The notes under the pieces: model-generated
What the model was told of the DNA's origin: nothing
Seen by the model: the letters and a program-made list of their open reading frames with translations, nothing else
Database searches by the model: none
Origin: Prosapia bicincta
Lineage: Eukaryota; Arthropoda; Insecta; Hemiptera; Cercopidae
Reading direction: 5' to 3'
NCBI GenBank assembly: GCA_036971475.1
Contig: JBAIZL010000006.1
Span: 6,855,001 to 6,919,000, forward strand
Length of the DNA: 64,000 nt
Position numbers and translations under genes: made by a program
Shown: positions 23,421 through 36,904 of the stretch, one piece after another
Layout of the letters: the number at the start of each line of letters is the position of its first letter
Position numbering within the stretch: the first letter of the stretch is position 1

Positions 23421-24206
23421 GCTAGTGGAAAAAAGTACAGAAAAAGCTTACTGGCCATTCCGAAATTGGGGCTCTCACAGAACATTGTAGCAAAAACTAC
23501 TTGAAAATGGCATCTTCTAAGTCTTTGTTTTTTGCTAACATTATTGATTTGTATTAGAACTTTTACTTTCATTTTCAAGCACTGACGTGAGGTTTAAAAG
23601 TGTAAGTTTGTTTATTTTAATGTCTGAAACCGTTGATTGTCCAACACTGTACATCTCAGCTAACTGTTTACACATATTAATCACGTTTACACTCACAGAG
23701 TGTAAATAAATGTGGTTGATTAGCAGCTCATTAACTCACAACACCTTTATCCATGTATAATAGCAATAAACTCAAGAAAGCTTTGATTTTCATCCTGAGA
23801 AGTATCAGACATAAAATTCTCCCATAACTTCTTTATCTGGTTCATCATCTAACGATAAGACAATTCATTTTCTTTTAGAAACCATTGTGAACAACGAATC
23901 TTGCTTACAAACAAAACAATGGACAGATGAAAAAAACCAAAATTGTAGGTCAAAGACAGGCTGACTGATTAATTAAAGAAAATAGTGACAGTTAGGCCAG
24001 GCCAGGCTCCAGGGGACAGTCAATTGTACAGTGATGCACTGAGAAGGTGATTCAGCATCCAAATAATGTTTGTGTTTTGCCTACACTAGCTTCATAGAGA
24101 AATAACACATGTAGACCGAATCATTATTTTGGAAATTGCAACAGGTTTCTGTCTTAATTTTTTGTCTGAAAATCTGAAAGCAATTCGGATAGTTGGAATT
24201 CTACTG

Positions 24207-24900
24207 TATATTCGAGTGTGGACAAAAAATGGTTTTACTTCATTCACACAGTTCAGGTATTCATTTACTTTATATGATCAGACTTTCCAATATGAATTTC
24301 CTCGAGTACAATGTGCGACATAACTGTAACATATTTAAAATCCCATTTTCTATAACTCAATATTCAGTTAATTTTTAAGAAGGGCCTAGGGAGTAGTTGG
24401 ACTTTTTATAACTCTTTGTAGTCTATCTGGCCATTGATTGAGCCCCATGATATACAGTATTTTAACACATTGCATTTTACAGAAGAGATAAGCTCGTCAT
24501 AAAACATTAGTAGTAGAGATCATACAGATGTCAGTAGCTCATCATGACTGTCCTTGTTTGTTTGTTTTCTTCAAAAAAGTTGATTTTTGTTTGTATTATG
24601 TACAAGATTAGATGTATGTGCCATGCAAGGATTATTTATTTCCTCTTGAAACAAGCAACATAGATGAAGCTATTTATAGACCATAACTTGTCCTTTTATC
24701 AGGCATTTTAGACATGATAGGCCCATCATCAAGTTTCATGTCTACAGGACAGTATAGTTTTAACTTGATGTTGGTCAGTAGTTGATGTTTGTCATGTGTC
24801 TTACTATGTTGACATGGAAAATCGTTGGTTGTTCAAGATGGAAATTTATTGGAAGTAAGTAAGTGCTAGCGTAGAAACATTTATAGTAAGTATGACGATT
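24207..24900. other. Nothing recognised
   Basis: Mixed AT-rich sequence between the pogo-like element and the next piggyBac remnant; no exon or repeat border was seen. Confidence 0.4.
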
Positions 24901-24902
24901 TA

Positions 24903-25790
24903 GTGCAACTCTGTCAACTTTGGTTTTTAGTAGACCAATTTAGTGATAGTGAAGATAGTTACTTTGTAAATATTGGCAATATCCCCACAACACTCAAACA
25001 TTGCTCCACTATTATACGTGTAGATGCCCTGGCAGGCCATAGTACATCTGTAATGTTTCTACCCACATCAGGTTCAGTAGAACACGATAATAAATTTAGT
25101 AACATGCTGGGAGGAAAATCTAAAAAATTTTGATTAGGAAGAAATACCGTACTCAGTAAAAAATATCCCATTTACCAAACCAGGTGTAGAATAAAATGCA
25201 TACAAACATTTGGGATATGATTTTATTGAATTAGATATTTTTAGATTATTTTGCGGTGATGAATTTTTAGACATTATCGTATGGAAAACCAATGATTATG
25301 CTTTGGAACAAATAAATGTCCCACAAATAAAACATCTGAAAAGTGATGATAACTGGACACCTTTTATAAAGGGTGAGATAAAAACGGCTCTACATAAATT
25401 CAACCCCAAAAAAGAAGCAAGATGAGGTATAAAAGTTTATCAAGTGAGTTGTGGATATTATTCCATGTTCAAAATTTATATTGGGGAGGATAAAGTATGT
25501 AGTAAGTTTTTAGCCAGTGAACTAGCTATTTTAGACCTTCTGCAACCCGTCGTGGGCTTTGGGGTACAAGTTGTTTTTAGATAGTTGGTATGTTTCATCT
25601 AGGTTTCCAAAGAACTCATGCTATCAAAACTACTTTGTAAACTAGATTCGACATAACAAGGGACTTGAAAGAATGTAAGCTTTAAAAAATGAAGCTATCT
25701 GTAGGTCTTCAAAAAGAGTTATAGTAGTTATGTGGAAAGGTTTGTTTTCTTAGCAAATAACCAATTTCGATCATCATCACCAATCAAGAG
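24903..25790 (+). pseudogene. PiggyBac transposase remnant (4) with part of the DDE domain
   Basis: The segments appear in family order: an acidic N-terminal stretch; VKNIPFTKPGVE; IELDIFRLFCGDEFLDIIVW (25219 onward); then, after a TGA where the family has Trp, GIKVYQVSCGYYSMFKIYIG and LASELAILDLLQPVVG of the DDE domain. LDSWYVSSRFPK and VIVVMWK follow in a second frame. The region between the N-terminus and GIK is deleted. Terminal repeats were not found. Confidence 0.7.
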
Positions 25791-26403
25791 TAGTTTATAA
25801 ATAAAAATAATTATATTAAAATAACATAAAAAAACTTAAATAAACAATAAATAAATATATGACAGGAAACAAACAGCAATAAATACTAAGAAGCAAAAAC
25901 ATTACAATAAATATATGACGATATATGATAACTAAAAATAAATAACAGAAATAAATAACAATAAATGAATAAAAATAGGTAATTAGGAATTAATCAAATA
26001 GTATATGGATATACTACAATTAATATAATTTTTACATATAAAAATGTTATGTTGGTTTCTGAACGCTTCAAAAATTCAAAATGTTAAGTAATGATTGAGC
26101 TCAAACTTTGACATGACATACAACAAGCTTAAAAGAATGTTTTTATCTGTTGTTTGCATCAGTAACATATCCGCGACTGTTAAGTAAAATGTTTTTTGCG
26201 GTGAGCCGTGTAGCAAGCAAGGGAGGAGTCACTAGCAATATTAGCTGACGATAACCACAGTTACATGTAAAACATTACTTGTCCCCAATGACATAGTTTA
26301 TAAATAAAAACAAACGTATCCACTTGCATCTCAATCATATTAATATACAATATGAATTAAATATTGAGCTTAATCGAGATACTTTTGTGCGATCATGTCG
26401 TGA
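25791..26403. other. A-rich low-complexity stretch
   Basis: From about 25795 to 26030 the sequence is dominated by AATAAATA-type words. The remainder is AT-rich without a recognised element. Confidence 0.6.
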
Positions 26404-26700
26404 TTGAGCTGCGCCATTTACCAATTTGTAAGTAAAGGTTATTTGGAAATGCCAGCACCTACTCAAGCTGCAACGGCTTCATTTGATGTGGATTTGCTTT
26501 ATGAAACAAGTTACAACACTGGTGATCTCCACCTATATCTCCAATCAAGTATTCCCAATTTAACGTTTGAATGTAAGGGATTTATGATAGCATAATGCAA
26601 ATGATAAATGGCATAGTTGAGGGAAACTTCTTTTTGGATGCACCAGGAGGAACTGGGAAAACATTTCTTATGAGATTCATTCTGGCAACAGTTTGATTAA
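26404..26700 (+). pseudogene. Helitron helicase fragment (Walker A)
   Basis: GYLEMPAPTQAATASFDVDL, then IYDSIMQMINGIVEGN and FFLDAPGGTGKTFLMRFILA, follow the order of the Pif1-type helicase of Helitron Rep/Hel proteins; GGTGKT is the Walker A loop that binds ATP phosphate. A frameshift near 26580 separates the two halves and the frame stops after ILATV. No Rep (HUH) motif or Helitron termini were found nearby. Confidence 0.65.
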
Positions 26701-28198
26701 AGACATAACCTTAGCTCTGTATTGCCTTCGCCTCTTAAGTACTGCAGAATTAAACTTCAATGAAACATATGCTTTGTTCCTCATTTCCCATCCATGCTAC
26801 CACAATGTGCCACAGCAAAGCGTGGCAAGGCCAGGAATATAAAATTTAAATATAGGAATTAAAAATATTAAATAGTTTTAATTGCGTAAGAAAACGATTA
26901 CATGGTTAATGGCTGCTGCATTATCCCTTAACACCACCTTTAAACTCCCTCGTAAATTAAAACTTTCACGAACTTTAGACAGACCACTAAAATCAATCGG
27001 TATATGCCTGATTGTGATGGTATCTCCACAAAAAGAGATAATGGCAGATCCTTGCAACAAATCAAATGTTCATGAGTTAGAAAACCATAGCCAGTTCAAA
27101 CCACTAACTCCTCTCTACATTTCAAATGAAAAGACCTCCATATACAGAGGTTTTTATTTAGGAGGGGTCGTTTTACCATTCTCTCCTATGACAATAGTTT
27201 TTTTGGCACGTGTTACTGTTGGTGCCGATTTGCTGAGTTGAACAACCGAAATATGTTTCTCTCCATCCTTTCGATTGATCACTTTATTACTGGTTGGCAA
27301 TTTCTTTTGAATGAAAACACAAGGTTTAATTAAAATCTACTTCGCCCACCTAGCTCCTCTTCAAAATAGGTTGGTATAAGAAGTAAATCAGGTTGTACCA
27401 AATTTAAAAAACCAATTGTTACTAGTGGATAATTTGATCAATTATAATTACTATCTTTTCTGACAGGTTAGCACAGTTTGTAAAGGATGATTTTGTAACA
27501 CTTAAAGTAGCAACATAGGTTTTACTGTCAATATTTGCCTGGGTAACTATGAAGATTTTCTCAGGGTTTCAAAACAATAACCTCAGGTTTTCGAAAAGCT
27601 AGAATGAAACAGGCTGCTGGAAAATTTCTCGCCTTTTCCCGACTTCATAATGGGCAGAGCATCCATAATTAAGATGACAGTTCAGACTTGATTTCACTCA
27701 TAGGAATGTACATCAAATCCCTACATGTGAAGCCTTCTTTTTCAAATTCAAGGATCTTTGGAGTCACAATACCACAAAAGATGTTATTTTTACAAGAGAA
27801 TGCGTTTTTATCTCTTATGTTAACAGACGAGGCAGGATCTACAGCAAAGGCGTTATTAGGTTTATTAACGATGAAATGAGATACTTTCCATCATCAACTT
27901 TTTAGTCCCATTTTCAACCTTGATAAGTCTCAGGTGAATTCTGATGTAACTTCTTTAAACTAGCTACATGTATGTAATGTTTCATTTGGTGCAAATAAGA
28001 GTATCAAGTAAACAGTTTTGAAACAGGGTTAACAAAATTTTTCTTGGAATTCAGGCATGAAAACATTATCTTTAGATAAAACAACGTGAGACTGACGATC
28101 TAAGATGTTATGCAATTGATTATAATATTTAGTTTAGTTATGATACCAAAACCTACAATCATTAATCATTGCTTCAACTCATGATATTTGAAAAATAC
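26701..28198. other. Intron sequence, unassigned
   Basis: Open frames at 26882-27241 (+) and 27688-27879 (+) have no recognisable motifs. The region may hold further Helitron or other decayed transposon sequence, but I cannot assign it. Confidence 0.4.
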
Positions 28199-28358
28199 CT
28201 GTAAGTTTTTAAAAGATCTACATAACGTCTTTCTTGAAAGTCACCAAAAAACACTCTACTTGTTAACATTTGAGATACAAAAACTTTAACTTCTTCTTCA
28301 TCTTCGTCTTTGGAAGTTCTAGCTTGTTTATCCAATGATGTCACTTTGGAATCCATTC
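28199..28358 (-). CDS. Unrecognised membrane protein, first visible coding exon
   Basis: The acceptor TTTATAG precedes 28358, and the donor TACAG/GTATTT lies at 28199. The ATG at 28354-28356 starts MDSKVTSLDKQARTSKDEDE, a polar, acidic, start-like N-terminus. Because the exon has an acceptor, an upstream exon (coding or 5' untranslated) must exist but was not found. The exon ends on AG, completed to Arg at 16787. The total from this Met is about 318 residues over four exons. The start choice is an inference. Confidence 0.65.
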
Positions 28359-28769
28359 CTATAAATACAATCAATGATTACTAAGCTGAAGTTGAATAAA
28401 TATAATTAAATAATAAAATTACCATAATTGTTTAAAGTATAACATTAAATTCAAACACAAAAGTGATTACATTGTAGTTAAAGTTCACTAACTTATTAAA
28501 TGTTTACAAAACTGTCAAATTCAACCTTTGGCAACCTTATATCATATATATTATGTATTGCTAGCACAGAATTAATGTACAAAAATAAACTGTTGACACA
28601 TCAACAAATTTTAAATTTCTATTTAAATTTAAATCCTTACATAAACTAAGAATGGAACAAAAATTAAACAAAATTTTTTTTAGTGATTTATATATTTTCT
28701 ATAGTTTAAAAAATTCAAAATTTTTTTGGGTATCGTAAATTTGAAAGCAATTGTCTGGATGTAACAAGG
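28359..28769. other. AT-rich, nothing recognised
   Basis: No element border or exon was seen. The upstream exon of the membrane-protein gene was searched for by eye here without success. Confidence 0.4.
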
Positions 28770-29815
28770 AGTTATCTCTTCATGTTTGTGCGGGCCCTAT
28801 GTCAACCTGGTGGAGAAGCTTAGTTCATCAGGGAGATTAATAGCCCAGAGCTGTATAAAAATGGTTTCCTTTAAGCAGAACGTCTAAGCTAGTAAGTGAG
28901 TGTTAGTATAAGGCCAGAGAAAAGGCCTATAAAGGCACTTGAAGGGCGTTTAACTTACTGGATACCTTCTATTCTGCCTCTGTTACATGGATGATTAAGA
29001 AGGAGCCCCTCATCCATGGTGGTGATCTGGATGGGTATTTAGACCACTGTCCTGAAGGTGTAATACAATCTGTGTCAATTTATAATCATAACCCTCAGAT
29101 CAAGGAGGGCTTTCAACAGAACCTCAGGGCCACCAGGTACAACTACCTCAGTATATAAGTCACCTTAACATGACATGCAGGCCTTTGTGAAGTGGGAACA
29201 TTATTTTCCCACAGTTTCATGAGTATAACATGGCAGAGGACACAACTGGAAGATGTCATGAGAGATAAGGCGCATTACCTACCAGGTGGTAGTACTCCAA
29301 TGGACTGGATATAAGGTGATCTTTTGAAGAGGACCTTAAGCGACCTGCTGCAAGGAGAAGGCACATCCACAAATATAAATATGCAGCACTCATCTACACC
29401 AGGGGATATGTAGATTAAGTCGTTGGAGAGGACTGTTTAGTAGCACGCAGATATAATCTACATGGAAAGTTAAACATGAAATTAGACCCAAAATATGGAA
29501 TTAGACTTAAAATATGGATTTTAGTTGACTGATTAATCAAGATTGGAACGTGTCCTTGGGCTGTAAAATGATCAAGGTTAGATGGGGAGTTTGGTTGAGC
29601 AAAAAAAATTACTCTCTCTACATAAAATACAACTCATAACCATGGTAGAGCTGCTATTTGGTCAAGTGAAAGGGTTTTAACAGCAGATATCAGGGATTCA
29701 GCAAGTGGCTATTGGAATGAGGTAAGTATGCTAATCCTATCGTAGGGTTGGGAAATGAGTACAAAGGCAAACTGTTATGTGCTCTATACCTATGAAAAGC
29801 AATCATAATCATTAT
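28770..29815 (+). mobile_element. Old I-like LINE remnant
   Basis: The segment 29540-29815 aligns by eye with the I-type LINE at 19.9-20.4 kb: DWNVSLGC (versus EWNATLGC), followed by KVRWG, then GGGAAATGAGTACAAAGGC and CTCTATACC near the 3' end. The 5' part (28770-29500) has LINE-like GC content but no motif I can name. All frames are broken. Confidence 0.45.
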
Positions 29816-31651
<1,836 letters not shown>

Positions 31652-32079
31652 TTGTTGTGTATTTTTTGATGGTTTAAAACTTTTTCTACCCAACAATCAT
31701 AATGGGTGTAGCACTTGGTATTGTTTTAATCCCCACTTGTGGGGTTAAAATAAGCTTATAATTAAGCCAACAGCTAATATTCCAATTGAGATATGTGAAC
31801 AATCTTTTCTAAACTGTAACTACAAGTGCCAAGTAGCTTACTTTTTTTTGCCAGACTTACAGTTATTGCAGCCAAGTTCTTTAAACTGTATTGGTAACAT
31901 ATTATAGTTTGTCTACTAAATTCAATAAGGTTTAGTTTAATAAAAAAATAATTAAACAACTTTTCTGAGATTATTCCACTGTCAGGTCAAGTAATTATGA
32001 CCAGAACTAATTTTTTTATTGGCATTCAATATATGACACCACCTCCAGTTGTCGAAGTTTACGTCATTTATTATAGGTA

Positions 32080-32416
32080 AAATTTTATAAGCTGGCACTT
32101 GGTGGCTGCAGATCTTGGTGAGAGGCTGAGGATGAGGGGATGGTGAAGGTGCGTGGAGGTCATTTTAAAAAACATCGGCCCTTGGACTTCTGCTGACTCA
32201 TAGGGTTGACTTATTAATTTATTACTTAATAATAGTTTTTAATGTATAGTAAAAATAACAACAAATGTAAATAGGAAGAGTCGTAATAGGATTGCCTAAG
32301 GGTTGGGACAGGTAGCGATTTCTGGCCCTGATGAGGGATGACAACAGTGTCTGATGTTTTATAGACAACGAATACACAATTTCTACCAAAGAACGAAGTG
32401 CCAGCTTATAAAATTT
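32080..32416. mobile_element. MITE with 21-bp inverted ends
   Basis: AAATTTTATAAGCTGGCACTT at 32080 is repeated inverted at 32396-32416, bounding 337 bp without coding capacity. No clear target duplication was seen, so the superfamily is open. Confidence 0.6.
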
Positions 32417-32949
32417 GACATATACTTAGAAATACATTCTAAAGAAATACCCACAAACGTGAAATTGTATAAAGTTTATTAAAATAACAGAACAATGTTA
32501 TTTACTACATCACTATGTTATAACGAAATTCATTAAGTTAAGAAAACTGTTGATTAAATATTTGAATTTGTGAGATCATAGTACACGGTCGCTATCTAGC
32601 AAGGGGTAGTCTATTGTTATATCTTTCGGCCAAAAACGGTTACTGCACGCATCTGGTGAGCCATAAATATTAATAAACGTCGAAAAGTTTAATTGTAAGT
32701 AAACCAAGACGTGCCTCGTTCATGGGAGAGAAGCTTTACCTAGACATCCACGGACCAGAGAGATTTATGACTAGGAATCCCTGAGAATACAGAAAAAACA
32801 TCTGCACCTGTGGGAAAGTTAGACAAATTCCCACCAAGCCAAGAGAAAGTGAAAGAAGCTTCAATTTTCATAGGCTAGCCACAGTTTAAGCGCCATAAGG
32901 GAGCCAATCAAATTTGAAGAGGGGATGAAACCCATACGGATACGATCCA

Positions 32950-33290
32950 AGAGACACAGGAACAAGACAGTCAATTTTCAGGACTCGGAGAGTCAATTTT
33001 CAGTACTCGAAAGGGTCAAGTGGTAGGACTCGAGGAGTCATAATTCAGGACTCGAGGGAGAAGTAATGTTCAGTTTTAGTAAGAAATATCAAATTCAAAC
33101 AAAGTAACGTGGCAATTTAAAGTAAGGGAGATTAATAAATAGAAAGTGAAGTAATAGAGGGAAATTAAAGGGTAATAAGTGAGATTAAAGCAAGGGAGTT
33201 TACTAAGTAATGAGTTATATTAAGTGAGGGAGATAAGAAAGTAGTACGAGAAATTTAATAAGGGAGATAACTAAATAGTAAGGGAATGAT
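32950..33290. repeat. Degenerate minisatellite and purine-rich tract
   Basis: From about 32970 to 33060 a GGACTCGAGGAGTCA-type unit recurs four times (GACTCGG, TACTCGA, GACTCGAGG, GACTCGAGG). From about 33110 to 33290 the top strand is purine-rich, with repeated TAAGGGAGATTA/AGTGAGGGAGAT words. Possibly part of an unrecognised retroelement leader. Confidence 0.5.
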
Positions 33291-34549
33291 TAATAATGTC
33301 AGTTAAGGCATAAAAGCATTTCGAGAGAAATTTTTTAAGAAAAGTAAAATTGATAGGAAATATTAATAAGTGAATTTGTGTCAAGTGAAGTGAAACAAGG
33401 AACCACGCAAGTACTAATTAATAATTTATTTTCATTATAAAGCCAACTCTTTAAAACCAAAACATTTAAACTTTTATAAATTCCTTAAAAAGTCATAATT
33501 AATTGAATTTTATAAAATTTATCAAACCAAGTGCAGTAACTTATACGCGCCCTTAGATTGCTAAAAGAAAGTAAAATTAGAATTGTTTAAAATTAATAGT
33601 CAAATAAGAGTCTTGATGCCTATCGGCCAATATTAGAGTTAGTAAAACGAATTATATGAACTACCTGTAAATGCAATATTGATCTCAGGATAAAATAAAT
33701 CTGTTATTATAAAAGCAGTTAATTAATTAACTAATCTTAGGGTTATTAATTTAATTTCCTAAGAGTCAAAATATCCTGTAGACAAACATAAGTGAAGGTA
33801 CGTTATAATATAGCTACATTATAATATAGGTTTTAAGTATTCAGTTAAAATATTTTATATAAAGAACTAAAAGTTCACTAAATGCAAATTTTTTAGACAG
33901 CTCCAGTGAACAATTTTTTACATCGCTCTAACATAAACTAATTATTAAAAAGGTTTTCATATTATTCAAAATTTTTACTAAAAAATATAAACTAGTTGGA
34001 AGTACTTTCAGAAATTGGAGAATTATTTGATTCAACAATTCTATATAAATTATTATTACTACTAATAGTAATTTGAAAACCTCAAGGTGTACAACACAAA
34101 AACTACAAGTTTTAATTTAATATATAATGAGCTTATAAGGATTATGTTGTTTATCTGTCATACCTCATCAAATTAGCATTAGTTAACACACTTCTCAATA
34201 AGCACAGAGTGTGTTCAAAGTTCTGACAGATGGTATATTTTAGGTCCTCCTGACTCATATATCAACCATTTTTATTGTATTCAAATTTATAGAGTTTTGG
34301 GCATGTTACAGTTTAGGTTATATTTCATTTTTTTTCAAATTTTAAGCATTAACTATCTTCACTACTATGAACAATTTGTTTCATTTTGAATGTATTTTTG
34401 GGTAAAATAAGTAGAATAAAATTGGAGAGGACCCATATTTGATCAAGTTTTACCAAACAAATTATTATAAATGCCACGAACGAAAAATAGGTGTTGAAAT
34501 TTGATGAAATACAAACAATCTATTTAGAAACATAAGTTGGTCCTTATCG
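33291..34549. other. Mostly unassigned, with one PLE-B tail scrap
   Basis: AT-rich. At about 34080-34116 the sequence ACAACACAAAAACTACAAG matches the one-sided tail of the PLE-B foldbacks (11.4, 22.5 and 49.3 kb) without the arms. Nothing else was recognised. Confidence 0.4.
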
Positions 34550-34552
34550 GTA

Positions 34553-35700
34553 CAGTGATACCCCGTACTTACGCGATAGGTGGGATCGAGCAATAACCAT
34601 GTAAGTCAAATTCGCGTAAGTCGGAGTATATTTTACATATAATCACATAAGAATCATGTTTAATTGGGACCAAAGACTAAAAGAACTAATAACTTAGAAG
34701 AAAAATGTATATGTATTAAAATCTTAAATACATAATACAAAAAAAAATTGTAATCTATACATACATATTGCAAAGAAGTTATTTTGACATAGAAGACTTC
34801 ATAAAATCTAATAAATTAGTTTGATGGATAGAAGATTTTTTTTCTCATGCAGAATATCCTCGTAACTCGCCAATTTTTTAATTTTGTTGCAGAAATACAC
34901 TCATTGTTGGAGTCTTATGTTTTACAAAATTTTCAAGCCTTGCTCAATTAAACTAATTCCATGTGTCAAGTTTCTAACAGCCATTTCATCTTCTACATCA
35001 ACTGGTTTTAAAGGATCTGCGTTTTTAAGATCTTGTTTAAGCATTTCTATGAGCTCATCAATTAATTGTCCACTCCTGGCTGTGTAAATCCAGCAGTTCT
35101 TGAATGTCATCATTATCCACTTCGAAATTGAGTTGTCTGGCAAAACTGAAAACTTCTCCAATCATATCAGCAATTTAATGAGACTCTGGCACTGATTCCG
35201 CTTAAATGGCAAAAAAAAAATTGACACATCTTTTTCCAAACTCCATTCAAAGTTTTTTTTGTGAAATCTTATTCCAAGATTGTCCAATGATTATCAAAAC
35301 ATCTAATATATTTAATTGTTTCCAAAAATCTTCAACAGAGAGCTCATTGTTCAGTCTCATAGTTTCATGCAGATGCGCAAATAATCTTCTTGTGTAATAA
35401 GTTTTAAATGTTTTGATGACTCTCTCATCCATCTGTTGAAGCAAACTAGTTGTGTTTGGTGGCAAAAATATCACTTTCAAGTGGGTGTCGAAATTAGTTA
35501 GAGTAGTAGAAGGATTGCCAGGTGCATTGTCAATTAATAGGAATTACTTTAAAAGGAATTTGTTTAGACCAACAATAACGTTCACCTTGAGGTATGACAT
35601 GATGACCAAATCGGTCCTCAAAATGGGAAGTTGTCAGTCACCTAAACCTTCCGATTCGACTTCAACACCAACGTCATTAAGACTATATTTTTACCTTTAT
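34553..35700 (-). mobile_element. Tigger (pogo-type) element, 3' part
   Basis: TA plus CAGTGATACCCCGTACTTA at 34553 marks the terminus on the C-terminal side, and a transposase remnant follows on the minus strand. The opposite terminus was not found before the long-inverted-repeat element at 36081. Confidence 0.7.
34922..35641 (-). pseudogene. Tigger/pogo DDE transposase remnant
   Basis: Read from 35641 downward, the order is FEDRFGHHVIPQGERYC, then (after a frameshift near 35545) LLIDNAPGNP with the second catalytic Asp, then VIFLPPNTTSLLQQMDERVI, the most conserved Tigger motif. The tail (IDELIEMLKQDLKNAD) is shared with TIGD-type proteins. A premature stop near 35247 and frame changes break it. 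Confidence 0.8.
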
Positions 35701-36080
35701 TCATAGTGTAAAGTGGAGGGGGGCATGAGAGGCTATCATTTTCAAGAAGAGGTTGCATGGTACCAAAAAGTATGGGAATCCCTGACTTATTGGTATATTT
35801 AATGTAGGTATAGTAACAATGGATATTTTAAGAAACAACTAAAAATACCAACTACTTTCTTATAAAAAGGCACTGCAGCATATTAAACAATTCTGGGAAA
35901 ATGATACTTCTCAATGGAGACTAACTTCTTCGGTCAGAAATTGTTCTGTTTGTGTTAACAAAACTAACATTTTATTTTTTCATAATCAACCTATTCTAAT
36001 TGAATACTTTGTAGTTGTATTTTCATTAGGCAATTAGTAATATAAATAACAGTAAATATAGGGATATAGTAAAAATATGG
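35701..36080. other. Nothing recognised
   Basis: May include the decayed N-terminal part of the Tigger transposase, but no motif was found. Confidence 0.4.
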
Positions 36081-36880
36081 GGTTAAAATGCTGAAGCTTG
36101 GCCACCTATGATATTCTGGGAAATTGTTTAACACCACCAAATAGGACAATTTCCGCAAGAATTTTTTTTTTGTATTGAAGTGGGAAAGTTACTTTTTTTC
36201 GATTTAAAGTAGGGTAAAAATTTCAGCGCGGATATAGAAGTTGTGAATGGGCGCGGAGTGATACAAATGTTTCGATATGTCACAGTGCTGCGCATAAGGT
36301 TGTACACATCGGCCGCGGTATGTCACGCAACCTTACATGTGTAGATATTTGAGAAACAACGTTTTGGCTTAATTTTTATACATATATTTAAATATACTTA
36401 TAAAGTCTCCAGTTAGGATAGATTTGGTTTTAAATTTATACATTACTGTATACCTATGTTAAAATATACCTAAAAAGTGTCCAGTCAGGTTAGATTCGGT
36501 TTTAATTTTATACATTGACCTAAATGGTTACATTTATACAATTAGAACCAAATCTATCCTGACTCGATATTTCGGAGGTATATTTCAATATAAATATATA
36601 AAATTCACCTTCTTTGGCAGTAACAAAAATAATAGTTATCAATATAGCTTAAAGACTTGTTTTTGTTACATAAAGTTTAGATTGCTAAAACACGAAATAC
36701 AGTTGTGACATCACGAAGCATTTGTATCACTCCGCGCTGAATTTTTTACCCTACTTTAAATTGAAAAAAAACCAACTTTCCCAATTCAATAAAAAAAAAT
36801 TCTTGTGGATATCGTCCTATTTGGTGGTGTTAAATAATTTCCCAAAATATCGTAGGTGGCCGAGCTTCAGCATTTTTACC
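36081..36880. mobile_element. Non-coding element with ~185-bp inverted repeats
   Basis: The left arm from GGTTAAAATGCTGAAGC (36081) and the right arm, read inverted from 36880 (GGTAAAAATGCTGAAGC), match over about 185 bp, including AACACCACCAAATAGGAC and GAGTGATACAAATG. The left arm has an extra ~25-bp piece that repeats GCGCGG. The 800-bp element has no coding sequence. MULE-like or foldback architecture; target duplication unclear. Confidence 0.7.
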
Positions 36881-36904
36881 ATTTTCTTTTTGTGCATGGA
36901 ATAA

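Larger units (their letters stand above)
20829..24206 (+). mobile_element. Decayed pogo/Tigger-like element, heavily nested
   Basis: The left end CAGTAAACTCTCGATTATCT (20829) and the right end, read inverted, CAGTAGAATTCCAACTATCC (from 24206) are both flanked by TA and share the pogo/Tigger CAGTA...TATC pattern. Transposase-like fragments lie near 23180-23420. The copy is interrupted by a foldback (21213-21452), a short LINE (21627-22047) and a hAT-like element (22447-23109). A 71-bp direct duplication lies next to the left end (GTTTACTCAAGTGT at 20921 and 20992). Confidence 0.6.

Noticed and set aside
26882..27241. 119-codon plus-strand frame
   Set aside because: No motif on either strand; possible transposon scrap but not supportable as a gene.
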